From the NCBI GenBank assembly GCA_963556195.1, contig OY744544.1:51160825-51224824 (forward strand): a DNA stretch of 64,000 nucleotides, given 5' to 3'. Shown one piece after another: positions 47,375 through 61,189 of the stretch. The stretch comes from Sepiola atlantica (Eukaryota; Mollusca; Cephalopoda; Sepiida; Sepiolidae). Made by a program: the position numbers and the translations under genes. The notes beneath the pieces are model-generated. The model saw only the letters and a list, made by a program, of their open reading frames with translations. It searched no databases and had not been told where the DNA came from. The first letter of the stretch is position 1; each line of letters begins with the position of its first letter.

Positions 47375-47432
<58 letters not shown>
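47371..47432. repeat. (ATT)n array
   Basis: About 20 perfect ATT units, then ATA/ACA-rich sequence. The poly-Tyr and poly-Asn frames are read-through. Confidence 0.97.
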
Positions 47433-47433
<1 letters not shown>

Positions 47434-47746
47434 GCTACTAATAATAATATTAATAATAATAACAAAAAAACAACAAAAATATTATTAATAACAATAATTA
47501 GAATAACAACAACAGCCACAACTCTTAAGAAGTACGGAGCGTACAGGAAGCCTGAGAAAACATGTCATTACTCAATTCTAAGGGAACTCCATCTGCAGAG
47601 ACATCTCAATGGTACACGTTAGGTACGGGAACCCAAAGTGAGTTTCAATGGTGATCCAAAGAAGCATAGATAACTGCAAATGTAGGGAGACTTTTGATCC
47701 TTAGACTCTATTTTTGCGAGTTAGCCATCATCCTTGTGAGTAAAAC

Positions 47747-47792
<46 letters not shown>
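47747..47792. repeat. (AAT)n array
   Basis: About 15 perfect ATA units. It is of opposite strand sense to the array 350 bp upstream. Confidence 0.97.
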
Positions 47793-47794
<2 letters not shown>

Positions 47795-48700
47795 GCCAAT
47801 ACGAACAAGAAGTATAAAACACAAATAGGTATAATCAGAATTATAAAAAACATGAAGAATTTCACAAGAAAACCCCAACAGCAACAGCAATAATCAAAGT
47901 GCATTAAGGCACGATAATAAAAAGAGAGAATAAATGAGAAAATAATGAAAAAATAAAAAAAATGGCCGAAGATAACTAATAATGTGTTAAAAATGCTTTG
48001 CTAAAATCGCTTCATAATAAGGAAACGACATAAAGAGCAAAACATATCACAAAAAGAAAAGAAATAGAAAAGTATGTCTACGTCAATAAAGGTCTGTGTT
48101 CGCCTCTTCTCTCTCCGAATAGGCCACTCTATTAACACTACATCAAAAGGACCTTTCCATCAGTGAAGGTTTCTAATCGAATGTCAACATAACAAAGTTT
48201 CATTATTCTTTCAGCTTTATGCTCTTTGCGGAGGGGACGATCAACAATAAACCGAACCTTGCAAGCGCTCCTACTCTTTAAATTATGAAGCGGATAAAAA
48301 TGTCAACAGCATGAATATAGAAAAATAGGCGATCTTTTTGTTTACTTGTTTATTCAGCTTGCATATTCATCTTTTATTTTTGATTCGGACTCTTATTTCG
48401 AGATATTTGTTTTCAAAAAGGCCGATAAAAACGGGTCGAAAACGTTGGCGATAAAAAATGGCAGATTCAGGCATAACGCGAATTAATATAATTTGAAAAG
48501 CTTGCATTTATCTCTTTGAAAGTAGATGCGCGTTCGCTTTTCACTCTATTTCCCCTTACGTCATATCCTCAAATGAATGAAGACATCAAAGGCAAATTAT
48601 ATCAATGGGTAAAAGGTTTTGATTATCTTAAAAGGAAAAACGTGCTTAACCTACTTTGGGATGATTTATAAAATGTTCATATTTCATAAAAAAATATTTT
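47793..48700. other. A-rich then unique sequence, nothing recognised
   Basis: A-rich to about 48070. No gene or repeat recognised after that. Confidence 0.55.
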
Positions 48701-48704
48701 GTCT

Positions 48705-49275
48705 AAATTCATATGTTCTCAACGTACGTGTGTTATGCTAGCACTTGGCCATGTGCCACCTACATGTACTCAAGGTGTGCACGTGATGGTAGAATTAGAC
48801 TTTGTATCATCTATATGTTCTCAAGGCACGCATGTTACATAAGAACTAGACTTTGTGCTATCAAGATGTGCTCAAGGCAGGCATGTTACGTTCGAACTGG
48901 GTTTTGTGCTATCTAGATGTTCTCAAAGTATGCATGTTGCATTAAAAACGAACCTTGTTCCATGCAGATGTTTTCAATGTACGCGTTTTACGTAACAACT
49001 CGACATTGGGTCATCCATATGTTCTCAGGAAAGGCTTGTAACGTTAGAACTGGACCTTGTTATCTATATTTTCTCAAGGTACGCATGTTACGTTAGAACC
49101 GAACCTTGTTCCATGCAGATGTTCTCAAGAATGCCTGTAACATTATAACGGAACCTTGTGCCATCTCACTCTTGTCAATGTAAGCATGTTACGTTAGAAG
49201 TGTAACTGGTGTCATCTAGCTCTTTTTTAAGAACGCATGTTACGTTAGAAATTCTCAAAGAACGCGTGTTACGTT
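48705..49275. repeat. 51-bp minisatellite, about 11-12 diverged copies
   Basis: TGTTCTCAAGGTACGCATGT, TACGTTAGAACT and CCTTGTGCCATCTAGA make up the unit. Copies start at about 48714, 48765, 48816, 48867, 48918, 48969, 49020, 49069, 49120, 49170 and 49221, then a shortened one. 51 is a multiple of 3, so a 17-residue peptide period (MFSRHACYIRTRLCAIK) stays in frame for 67 codons. Later copies contain stops, so coding is unlikely. Confidence 0.95.
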
Positions 49276-49329
49276 AGAAGTAGAACTTTTGCCGAATATT
49301 AACATTGAATTGGCAACTACACAACTATG

Positions 49330-50107
49330 CTCATGGATGATTGTAACTGGGTCAAAAAGTTGGATTTGTTAGCAATGGATGATAGCATTTAATACTACTA
49401 GGACAAAGCGTCTGTCATTTTACAATTACAAGAAACATCCTCGATAACCCAATGCCATGACAATTAACACTCGACCTGAGACTTCATTATTCAAACCACA
49501 GGTAACATAAATGTGAACAAACAGATAGAAAACATTGCCAAGACTCCTGCAAAGAAAGTGGGATCCCTCTACCGCGTTGGAAAATTATTCACACCTGCCA
49601 GTATCGTGATTATCTACAAAGCCACTATTCGTCCATGCATCGAGTATTGTTGTCACATCTGGGGTGGTGCATTCATCACTAGTTAGATAGAACCCCAAAA
49701 AAGAGTGTCCAATCTAATAGGTCCCGCACTGTCAACCAAGCTCCAACTCCTATCTTATCGCCGCAATGTTGCATTTCTGTGCTTGTTTTACAAGTACTTA
49801 AATGGAAAGTGCTTTGGCAAACTCGTAGCACTTGTGCCACCTCGACGTACATAACCCCAACTAACCCGACATGCAGGAAAATCACACCCTTCACTTCAGA
49901 TGGCTATACGTTGAGAAGTGTTCTACTCTAACAGACTTTGGAATTCACTGTTTCCAGCTTCCCTGACTGTACTAACATGTAGACATTCAGACGTAATGTG
50001 AAGAGACATCTCGCTGCTCAACTCCCTACTTAGTGTGTCTCTGTAGACATGGTTCCTAATAGTAGTTCCTTACGCCCCAATTGCAATGTTCCTTGTTTGG
50101 GGTAAAT
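49330..50107 (+). mobile_element. CR1/Jockey-type LINE, C-terminal RT part and 3' end
   Basis: Plus-strand reading: IAFNTTRTKRLSFYNYKKHP, QIENIAKTPAKKVGSLYRVG, KLFTPASIVIIYKATIRPCI, EYCCHIWGG, KRVSNLIG, SYRRNVAFLCLFYKYLNGKC, LVPPRRT, and near the end FRRNVKRHLAAQLPT. These match the thumb and C-terminal part of CR1/Jockey-like LINEs (KKVGFLFRARKYFTP, IRPCMEYCSHVWGG, LSHRRAVxxLCLFYRY). At least three in-frame stops (for example after GGAFITS) show it is dead. It ends ...GTAAATAAAAGTTTAAAAAA, a plausible 3' tail. The 51-bp minisatellite abuts the 5' side. Confidence 0.85.
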
Positions 50108-50109
50108 AA

Positions 50110-50980
50110 AAGTTTAAAAAATACGGTGTTTCATGGACCGAAATTATGAGTTAGATTTAACTGTGGTGGCCACTTCTCACGAAGTACAGTCAAATTTTTA
50201 CAGAGGCTTAGACAACAACAGAATATGCAGTTCTTACAAGCGTAGGCCACGGATGAGAATATATGACGCCAAACAAGAGAATGATAGTGTTTATCTGTTA
50301 TTCTCTTTTACTTTATACCCGACACAATTAGAACAATGAACATCCCATATCAATTAGATGATGGGACACTTTCACGTGTGTGTGTGATTTTGCATTCACA
50401 TTAATCAAGCATATTTAATTAAATATCTATTTACTATTTTTATATCGAATATTAATTGAAATATATAATTCAATACAGTAATTTACATTTTTTAAAAATT
50501 ATATTAAAAAAAAATTAATTGCAAAATAACATATATCACAATATATCTCGTTTTGTTTGTAAAAAAGTAAACCATTTTCATTTTGTGTTTACATTTAATA
50601 ACAGAATGAATTACGTTGAGACATTTCTAAATTTGAAGGCATTTAAACTGCTTCATAGAAAGTTATTCTTGGGTATAAAATTCTAAGCAAACCGTCATGT
50701 ATAAATAGATCGAATGTTTAGGATACTATTACATTCAATAAATTAATAAATAGCGATTAAAACATTACCGTAATGACAGCATTAGTTATAGTTTCATTCA
50801 AGGTTGGCTAAGTAAATGATATATATTATTAGCAAACGATTCCGTAATAATAAACTTTAACATCCGAAATCTTGTTAAGAAAATAATTTTTAAAAAACAG
50901 CATAGTTGAAAACAATAGCGAAACACAATTCTAAGAAAAAACAAACTCCCAGGCAATTTGGTTCATTGTATTAGGAAAGT
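50110..50980. other. AT-rich stretch, nothing recognised
   Basis: A 68-codon open frame just after the LINE tail has no motif. Confidence 0.55.
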
Positions 50981-50984
50981 ATTG

Positions 50985-51440
50985 GCCCTAGTGCCATAAG
51001 ACTATCGTCCTTGTTATTATTCGTTTTTAGGGCAGAGTAGTGTAGTATATGTGTGTTTTGGCATTCGACACTCTTCCCAGGTATTACCTCCACCTTTGAC
51101 GGTATCTTAGTATGTATTTTGTTGTCATGAGACCATTATCCCTGACATAACCTCTTTTGGGCCGTGGGTAGTGTAGTATATATTCGTTTATCATGATATC
51201 AACCTCCCAAGCATGACCTGTATTTTGGGTGGGTTATTATCTGTTCTGTGCTCATGATACTTTAATCCTAAACACAACCTTCTAAATGTTTTGGGGGTGG
51301 GGGTAGTGCATTTTTTGTTCTGTTGCCATAAGTCCATCTTCCGATGCATCACTTCTTCTTTGGAGAGGTTGTGTAGTATTTGTTCTGTTGACATGAAACC
51401 ATGTTCTCCTGTAGTATTATACCCTCCTTTGTGAGGGGAG
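50985..51440. repeat. ~65-bp minisatellite, 6 diverged copies
   Basis: The consensus reads roughly TAGTGTAGTATATGTTCTGT, TGTCATGAGACCATCTTCC, CTGACATAACCTCTTTTGGG. TAGTGTAGTAT-like starts are at about 51038, 51105, 51169, 51231, 51304 and 51370. Confidence 0.88.
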
Positions 51441-52205
51441 CGTACATCTACAACAAATTATCACAATTGGTTGATCATTAGCATTTTCAACACTTTCATT
51501 ATATATACGAGCAACAATATGCGAGCTGAGAGAACATATTATTTACTAGTAAATATAATAATGTTTCAATTTAGGGAAATCGTTGGATGTGATTTTTATA
51601 GTGGATACAGAAATATGAGAATTATTCTCATTAAGCTCAGTAATAAACAGTCAGAAACTATTCCCATGATATCACTTATTTACAACAAAAGAGAAATACC
51701 ATGAAACAAGAAAAAAGTTTCAGTTTAACGAAGAAGATTAATATAAAACAATTAAAAACATCCGGAAAAACTACAGATGTGAACTAAAACTTAATTCATT
51801 GAAAAGACGATAAAAATGAACAACTACGAAGAGAAGAAAAACATTAAAAACTTCTCAGTAAATAACGAGAAACGCCTCTCAAAATAAACAATCTCAGTTT
51901 TCACATATTTCATATTTTGCAGAGAACTAAAAACTAAAACTAAATGAATTGCAAGAAAGATTAATATCGATGATATTCAGCGAACGTGGCAATTGATTGG
52001 CTGCCATTTTTAGAAATGGCGCCGGAGTGACGATACAAGAAACATCATTACACATTTGATGCATTGTTTTTACAAAAGAACATCTTGTTATTCTTCATAC
52101 GGATGATTAAAAATTATGGCAAAATATGTTTCTGCGTCTGTTTATTTGATGAGGAGGAATTTTTCATTATTTCTTTCTCACTAATAGATTCCCCATTACA
52201 ATTGA
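51441..52205. other. AT-rich stretch, nothing recognised
   Basis: AAATGGCGCC-like and CTGCCATTTTTAGAAATGGC at 52002-52022 form a small palindrome reminiscent of the transposon arms at 42 and 45 kb; too short to assign. Confidence 0.45.
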
Positions 52206-52209
52206 TCGC

Positions 52210-52520
52210 TAAATTTCGAAAACAGAGGGTGGTCCATGGAGTCTGAGTGACAATAAGTACCCCCAGTTTTCCCGTACTCTCTGTTTTCTCTCATCATCGT
52301 GTAAATCACTTTGTGTTTACGTAACAGCCGTTTACCATTAATTACACGTTAGAAACGGCCGTTAGTTCTTTTCTAGAATTTGAGTGATAATTAGTCTTCT
52401 CCAGATTCCAATACGCTTCATGCATATCGAGTGTGGTTGGTTCTTTCCCTCCGTGCCATTTCCCCTCTCATATACTTTTCTTGAACATTCTGTGTCGTAC
52501 CATTGTTATCACTACATTTT
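52210..52520 (-). mobile_element. R2-like LINE 3' untranslated end, copy 2
   Basis: Plus strand: GGAGTCTGAGTGACAATAAG, AACAGCCGTTTACCATTAAT, AAACGGCCGTTAGTTCTTTT, AGAATTTGAGTGATAATTAG. The same boxes are found at 33.9-34.1 and 56.5-56.6 kb. No RT coding remains next to it. Confidence 0.55.
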
Positions 52521-53499
52521 TCTTCATGTTTCATACTCCCTTTAGTTGACTAGAAAGTTTGACGTATTTGCTTCGTTTTTCAGCATTCTTGATTTTTAAT
52601 ATTTACTGCAAATGTATTTAAACAAATGGTGTTTCAGTCTTCCTAAATATTTTAAATGTTCACTCTTACTTTCCTATAGGAGCAGAATCTTTATTTTTAC
52701 GAAAATGAATTCGTCAAAATCTGAAGAAATCGAAAAAAGTAATATCCCCCAACAATTAGAATGAATGTTATAATTGTCTGAATTAAGTTTTGAGTAATAA
52801 CAATGTATTGTTTATTTTTAGACTCTTACTCTAAGTGACACAAAGTACTCCCTTCAAGTTTTTGAAAACATTAAAATGTGTGGATTTTGAAAACATTAGA
52901 TGTGTGGATTTGTAATGAAAGACGAAAATATTAGAATAGGTTTTTTGACGGAGTAAATCATCATTAATCTAAAGTGATCTTTTAAAAAGTGCAAAAAATC
53001 TTACGATGTATTGTTGTCGCCATTTTGTCATAATGGAATACTCTTTGTGTGTGGGTTCGTTTTAATACTATTCTTTGTATTGTAATGTAGTATTTGAAAT
53101 GGAGTAAGAATGATAGAATACTATTCTGTTCTTCTGTAATTTACCGGTGATTCGTGAAAGTTTTAGCTATGTAAGGAAATCTCGCGGGTATAAGGGCGAG
53201 CTACGTCCTCTTTGAAATATATTTTTGTGCGAGTAAGTTTTCCTTAATTAAATGTAAAAATTAGAGAATAGATTTGTAGTAACTTTACAATTTGCAGAAA
53301 CACACAAAATGAAACCAGATATTTTAAGTGGTTATTTTCTTACTCTCGTGCAAGTTACAGAGGTAAAAAACAGTCTTCTTTATACATGTGAACACATTGT
53401 TAAAAATAAGAGAATTCGTCTGTTTATTTATACTTTTTAATTTTGTAAATTTTTCGAATAGATTTTTTGTTTTAATATAAAAAAATAAAGATATGTTGT
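52521..53499. other. AT-rich stretch, nothing recognised
   Basis: GTGTGGATTTTGAAAACATTAGA is tandemly repeated once near 52878-52912. Otherwise featureless. Confidence 0.55.
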
Positions 53500-53953
<454 letters not shown>

Positions 53954-54330
53954 GAGTATGTATGATGATTATCTTAATTCCAATAATTTAAATTCAGACT
54001 TTTCTCATATTATTTACTTTTTGTAAAGGCAGGATTGAAAATGGGTTTGATTTTCAGAAACCACACTCAATAGCATATATGAAGATAAGAAATCGTGCAT
54101 AAATTTCATGGAAAAGTCAGAAAGCAGACAACACTCGCGCGTAACTCTCCTGGTAATAGGATAATAGAATCTCCAATCAAGACAGTTTTTTTCAGATAGT
54201 TATAAGAAAGCCATAGTAAGCACGAACCGCGATTAAAGTTGAAATAACACGCTGTTAATAAGATTTTTAAATTGAAGTTAATAATTACTCTTATTATATT
54301 TATAACTAATATCATTGCGTAAAATAACAT

Positions 54331-54336
<6 letters not shown>
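53954..54336. other. AT-rich stretch, nothing recognised
   Basis: No feature. Confidence 0.55.

Positions 54337-54366
<30 letters not shown>
54337..54366. repeat. (TA)n microsatellite
   Basis: About 15 TA units. Confidence 0.95.
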
Positions 54367-54368
<2 letters not shown>

Positions 54369-54618
54369 CACAATCAATGTGAGTTGTTTGTTCTTTGTGT
54401 CATTGCTATGCATTGTGTCTTGCTATGCATTTTTTAAAGCGAAACCTTTTGGATTCTAAGAAGTTTATAGATAAAGAAAAATGTCCGGGAGTGACTTACT
54501 TACGTTGTATGTTCTTCTATTAACGAAACGATCCGTAAAATATTCCGAAGTCTTTGTTTTTAAAAGTTGATCAGTTTAATGAATAAGATCTTACTACTGG
54601 AGTGTAGCCTACTATTCT

Positions 54619-54654
54619 CTCCCTCTCTCTCTCTCTCCCTCTCTCTCTCTCTTT

Positions 54655-54709
<55 letters not shown>
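54619..54709. repeat. (CT)n-(TA)n microsatellite abutting a Tc1-like end
   Basis: CTCTC runs pass into about 26 TA units; the last TA is directly followed by the terminal repeat of the Tc1-like element. Confidence 0.96.
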
Positions 54710-54712
<3 letters not shown>

Positions 54713-55380
54713 TACCGTCAAAAATTAAGGAACAAAAATAAAATCTTCTTAATCTCAAATGAATTATATTTTAATATTTGTGAAAATTTCACTACATATG
54801 TAAATTATGTAGTTGTACTTTTACCGAGATGTTCAGATGAATTAAAATAATATTATTAAAGTTATCTACCATTTTACATGTTTCAAGTGTCCAAAATAAG
54901 GAACATTAAGGAAAAATAATTGTTTAAAGTTCAAAGTTTAAAACAGTAAGGTTTGTTTTTGTATAAAAGGATGAAAATAAATATTCCAAACAAAAATCGT
55001 CTAATTAAGAAAGGAAAAGTTGACAATAGAAGAAATCGGAAAACGTGTGAAACGTTCAAAAAGTGTTTTAAGCCGAGTTCTCAAACTCGATAAAGAAACT
55101 GGAAAGGTTAATTAACACAAGGAAACCTGGTTGACCAGAAAGACAACGGCAAAAGAGGACAGAGTTATACAACGCATAGTGTTAAAACACCGTTTCTTTA
55201 CAGCTAGCAATATTTCTAAACAAATGGAAGGTGTCACGAATGTTTCACGACAAACTGTGCCCAGAAGTTGCACGAAATAGGTATGTTTGCAAGATCTCAA
55301 TGACAAACTTTTACGTTTCAAAGCAACTTTTATCTCATGATCTGTCAAAATAAAATTTGAATTCCATGAGCGCATTCCGA
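54710..55380 (+). mobile_element. Tc1-like transposon, 5' half only
   Basis: CAGTACCGTCAAAAATTAAG at 54710 looks like a Tc1-type terminal repeat, and it follows TA, the known Tc1/mariner target. About 180 bp on, GTCCAAAATAAGGAACATTAAG repeats part of the end, as an internal binding site would. No matching right end was found. The element therefore starts inside, or was copied with, the (TA)n array. Confidence 0.75.
55018..55280 (+). pseudogene. Tc1-like transposase, DNA-binding domain remnant
   Basis: Plus-strand frame: LTIEEIGKRVKRSKSVLSRV (first helix-turn-helix), a stop, then TRKTTAKEDRVIQRIVLKHR, FFTASNISKQ, and NVSRQTVPRS (second helix-turn-helix and the linker, normally GRPRKTTxxxDRxIxR and VSxxTVxRRL). 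The catalytic DDE domain is absent: after about 55290 the frame closes and no DxxxF-type blocks follow. The minus-strand 87-codon frame at 55112-55375 is a shadow. Confidence 0.75.
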
Positions 55381-56445
55381 ATCACACACTATATTTTATC
55401 ATCTGACTTTTACTATCTTAATGAGTATCATGACATCTTATTAAAATTATCATAGTTAGCACTATTATAACATGTATAACTCTGCAGATGTAATTTCATT
55501 AGAATAGAGCAAGTTACGAGTTAAACATACACACATGAAAGTATTTATGGGATTTCAATTTCAACATTTCGTATCTATTTTATAACAAAACTGATTATTT
55601 TAATGACAAATTTATCGAATTATTTTTCAAAATTAATGACATATTTTCTCACAATCAATTAAGAAATTAATTTATTTTATTTGAGTTGAAATTTAAAATA
55701 ATTGAAATTACTATATAAGAATAGCAATAGTAATATGGAGGAGTTTATTCCCGGGTAACGCCAGAGTGGTTGCTACGTATAAATAAAGCTTATGTGTAAA
55801 TATCATTTGAATGGGATCTATGAGATTAAAATAAACAACTGAATTAATAACGAAGGAAGATACACAATATTACATTTAAAAGTAAAATGGCCAAGTATTT
55901 CTTTTTAGAAGCTGAAACTGAAAGGATGAGAAGGAGATAAAAATGAAGATGAAAGCTTTGCTGAGGAACTCAAGTTAAACAGTACACAATGCACATTGAA
56001 AAGCAAATTGAAATATAATCAGAGCGAAAGAAAGAAATATTATAAATAAATATGGCGGAAGGGAAATATTTCTAATGGTTGAAAACATCTAGAAAACAGT
56101 TATTAAAGAAAGTCAATAAAAAAGAATAAAACGTAAAACAAAAAAAACAAAAAAATATGGACGTTAAAGAATAAAAACACGAAGAACATATGAGGAAGAT
56201 TTATAAAATTATCTTGAAAAGGACGAAATTAAATCTTTGTAAAAAAACTAGTCAAGCTTATAAAACATGATTTATGAAGAAAAAGTGAAACAAAGAAACA
56301 CATATGAAATTAGCCCTGAAGCGAAATAAATGTTACTCAGGCAAAGGTCAGATAAATTTAAACGGGCCATTAGGTGAACCAGCAGCAGCAGCAGCAGGAT
56401 TTTTATTATTATTTACTCACCAGCAGTTTCACATAAGACATCATC
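55381..56445. other. AT-rich stretch, nothing recognised
   Basis: ATTCCCGGGTAACGCCAGAG at 55746 is a damaged copy of the CCGGGCAACGCCGGGTA end motif described elsewhere. Otherwise A-rich. Confidence 0.5.
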
Positions 56446-56449
56446 AGTG

Positions 56450-57310
56450 ATTGCTCATTGCAAATAAACAGTTGTATTCCCCGGAGTCTGAGTGACAAAA
56501 AGTCTCTCTGAATTTCTATTGATCTCCATTTCTTTCGCTTTCTCGCTGTAAACGGCCATTGTATTCTCTGTAATGTAGTTGAAAATAAGCCTCCCAAAGG
56601 TCCCAGTACTCTCCGACCACTTAGTTAGTGCTCTCCATCGTCGGTCTTTCTTTTTTCCTTGAACCTTCTTGACAATTTTGTGTGGTATAAGCCGAGGCTA
56701 ATGCAACCATACTGTGTTTTAAGAGAGTGTAGGGGGGAGGTTATGACATGTTTTGTAGTTTCAGTTCCATTGGTTTCCCATGGTGTTCTTTCTATGTTTT
56801 TTATTGCATTTCTATTGCAGCTTCCATGTGGCTCGTTGGCGTTCGTAGTTCATGTGCATTTATTTTAGCATTTGAGGACTTTCCTTAAGATTTCAGCTGT
56901 TGCATCATTACTATCTGTTGTATAGTCTCAGACTTCTCTTTGCTTCCAATTTCTCTTGGTCATTTTTCCAGATTTCTGGATTGTAGTCCAACGATTATTG
57001 GTGTTCTATTGACTTTTTCACGTCCATATTCCTTTCAGTTCTCTGGTAATTTACGCATTTTTGCTTTGTTTCGCTGTCTCCTTCATCTTCCCCCTGCCGG
57101 AACAGCCACATCTATGATTTGTCATTTTGCCTTCTTGTTGACTATCATGGAATCCGATATCTTTGTTTTGATGTGTTTATCTGCTTGTACCTGCATATCG
57201 CAGAGAATGTTGTAAATTTAGTTTACCAGTACTGTCTCCATTTTGTATCTGTATCATTTGTCTGTCTATTCAGCATGAAGTCGTGAGCATAGTTCGCAGT
57301 GTGATGCCTC
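56450..57310 (-). mobile_element. R2-like LINE C-terminal endonuclease region and 3' end, copy 3
   Basis: Minus strand, high to low: CDMQVQADKHIKTKISDSMI, QIIDVAVPAGG, REKVNRTPIIVGLQSRNLEK, PREIGS, ETIQQIVMMQQLKS. This is the order of the restriction-like endonuclease region of R2-type LINEs (FxIQTDxxIxxxxPDIVVI, IIDxAVPGD, VxPIVVGxLG, EIG). PD has become SD and stops are frequent. The 3' part at 56455-56620 shares GGAGTCTGAGTGAC and TGTAAACGGCC boxes with the copies at 33.9 and 52.3 kb. Plus-strand frames at 56659-57215 are shadows. Confidence 0.75.
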
Positions 57311-57537
57311 TCACACGCAATAGCGTCTGTTGTTCTATTCTTTTGGGGCTACTTTCCTGCATTACTGATATCATTTACTTTTTATTCTCTTTATTCACAG
57401 ATTCGGCATTTTATTTTTTCATACAATTTTTCATATAGTTTAACTGCGCAGCTTAGAAACGGTTACAAGAATACAAATCATTATTTTAATAATTCATATT
57501 TTTTAATACTATATAAATATATTCATAATATTATTAA
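57311..57537. other. AT-rich stretch, nothing recognised
   Basis: No feature. Confidence 0.5.
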
Positions 57538-57598
57538 TATATGTATATATATATATACATATATTAATAATATTATAAATATATTTATAATATTATTA

Positions 57599-57655
<57 letters not shown>

Positions 57656-57684
57656 TTAATAATATTATGAATATATTTATAATA

Positions 57685-57738
<54 letters not shown>
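57538..57738. repeat. Nested TA palindromes
   Basis: TAATATTATTAATATATGTA and TACATATATTAATAATATTA alternate, with (TA)n in each centre. The phrase ATAATATTATNAATATATTT occurs three to four times, so a unit of (TA)n plus mirrored flanks has duplicated. Confidence 0.93.
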
Positions 57739-57741
<3 letters not shown>

Positions 57742-57935
57742 TTGTTCGTTTGAACTATTGATGGAAAGATCGTTATTCTTACGATTTAACGTTTTATAAG
57801 GTCTTGAAAATACCTTAAATTTATAACTGCTCTGCATTTAAATATCGGTACAGTGCAAACTTCTAATTGAGATTTACACTTTAATTTGACTGCTTAAACC
57901 AAAATAGATACACCCCACCCCCCGCACACACATAT

Positions 57936-57950
57936 GCATATATATATATA

Positions 57951-58013
<63 letters not shown>
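57936..58013. repeat. (TA)n microsatellite
   Basis: About 36 TA units after a C-rich/CACA lead (ACCCCACCCCCCGCACACAC). Confidence 0.97.
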
Positions 58014-58018
<5 letters not shown>

Positions 58019-58365
58019 TTTATAACTAATATATTCGCGTTAACCTGTCATGCCAACCCTGTAATAATCAGTATGGGAAGAGACAATCTCTGCTGGCCAC
58101 ACGGTTCGGACACCAATACGAATGGCATATTTAACTTAGTAGTTTGAGCGCGTACTGATGTGCCCACCATGCATTGTCTGAAAATGGTTGAGTAAATTAT
58201 CGTATAAATAGCTATTCTGCGGCCGTCTAACAAGTAGTAAAGAAAACTAAATAGGCGAGGCCTAGAGTATCGCATTAGGCTTGTTGTTAACTTAGTTAAA
58301 GTGCTCAATCTATCGAGAGCCTTGAATAATTATTTATACATAATATTTTCAAATTAACCGATAAG

Positions 58366-58369
<4 letters not shown>
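58014..58369. other. Unique sequence between TA arrays
   Basis: Slightly richer in G+C, with tRNA-like B-box similarity absent. An 86-codon minus-strand open frame (58048-58308) has no recognised motif. Possibly an unnamed SINE. Confidence 0.4.

Positions 58370-58434
<65 letters not shown>
58370..58434. repeat. (TA)n microsatellite
   Basis: About 32 TA units. Confidence 0.97.
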
Positions 58435-58438
<4 letters not shown>

Positions 58439-58439
58439 T

Positions 58440-58855
58440 GTTAGAAATAACATGATATATCTGTTTAATTATACCATTTTTATTCTTTCTATTTTTCTGA
58501 TGGTCTTTTTTGTATTAAAAGCACATTACAGAATGGCATTCCAGCGTCGTTGAATTCAAATCGTCAATGACTTTCCTGGAACAATGCGAAAAACGTTATC
58601 CGCACATTTTTCCACCGTCTTTTTAAAAATGCTCTACTTTATTCAGATTTTTTGTTTATTTCCCTTTTACACTTGAGGATGATTCGACGAGACATCAAAA
58701 ACGTTCCTGAAACCTATGGAACATTCATTGATTTGTTTGATTTTAATACAAAAAATTGAAAAAATATGAAATGCATTAATAAACAGACGAATTCTGTTAT
58801 TCTTAGCATTCTTGCATTAATGAAAAAATGCTGCCTAAATAAACACACACACAAT
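58440..58855 (+). mobile_element. Dispersed retroelement end with CA/TA tail, copy 2
   Basis: GACGAATTCTGTTATTCTTA, CTTGCATTAATGAAAAAATG, CTGCCTAAATAAACACACAC match copy 1 at 53.5 kb. CTTGAGGATGATTCGACGAG followed by ACATCAAAAACGTTCCTG at 58672 is laid out like a hammerhead-type terminal motif, but core positions differ from the consensus. Confidence 0.6.
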
Positions 58856-58863
58856 ATATATAT

Positions 58864-58924
<61 letters not shown>
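58844..58924. repeat. (CA)n-(TA)n tail
   Basis: Short CA run and about 35 TA units ending exactly at the inverted end of the next element. Confidence 0.96.
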
Positions 58925-60287
<1,363 letters not shown>

Positions 60288-61188
60288 TATTTTGCTCTGA
60301 ATTTTCATTGAACACTCTCATAAACCCGGGTTCAACTTCCTTCGGAATTATACCCCCTGAATATTTGTAACAAGTTAATTATATATATATATATATACTT
60401 TCCTTGAACTGCCAGTCTTAAGAATACCCCTTGCTCACTGTTTCCTTGACTCTACCAACATAAATCAATTGAAATGTAATGCACACAAATGTATCGTTGC
60501 ACAACTCCCCACTTAAATATGTGTACTTGAATTATTATTTTTTAACAAAGCACTATTTGTTTTGTTCGTCTTCAATTTTATCCGTATTTAAGTTTAGACC
60601 TTGAACGAACTATCTGCCATCTCTCTACTTTTAAACTTCTGGAAAATGTGTTGTGAGAAAAACGAATAAATATAAAATTAAAACTCACTTTATATTGTAA
60701 TTTGAACTTACTAAGTTAAGTTTGAACGAAATTAGAAAAATAAATGCGTACTGATCAAGATTCGAATACATATACTCTTTCTCTAAGTGAATGGTTCGTG
60801 ACCCCAACACTACATTGCTACTTTTTTGTTATAGGCGAAATCGTGTAATGAGCGAAAGAGAACGTACATTCAAAAAGAGTATGGAGGCCACTAGAGGCAG
60901 TAAAGAGTAGAAAGTGCAGTTTAGGTTTACTCTCAGTAGCCTCGTAACTCTCGCTTCCCTTATTTTGTGCTTTGGTCCTCACATTCAATGAGCGATGTTT
61001 CTGACAAAGGGGGAAGATTTGCTGTTTTCTGGGTCACAATCTATCCAGCTAGTACTTATTGTTTGTTAATTTTTGACTTTGAAGTAGTATTTGTTTTAGC
61101 TCTTAAAACAAGTGGCTTCATGCCTTGTCTGGAGCGACTTCCATAAAAAAAATGTGTTGTTGTTGTTGATCTCTCTTCGCCGCTTGCT
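60288..61188. other. Mixed sequence with a LINE 3' relic
   Basis: Contains a short (TA)10 at 60379-60398, the LINE relic at 60430-60530 and otherwise nothing recognised. Confidence 0.5.
60430..60530 (+). mobile_element. CR1/Jockey-type LINE 3' end relic
   Basis: CTGTTTCCTTGACTCTACCA, AACATAAATCAATTGAAATG, TAATGCACACAAATGTATCG and TTGCACAACTCCCCACTTA align with the 3' end of the LINE at 49.95-50.04 kb. Only about 100 bp are kept. Confidence 0.6.
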
Positions 61189-61189
61189 G

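Noticed and set aside
56439..56475. Hammerhead candidate near CTGATGATGTC on the minus strand
   Set aside because: The sequence before GAAA lacks the closing C of stem II, and stems I and III do not pair.
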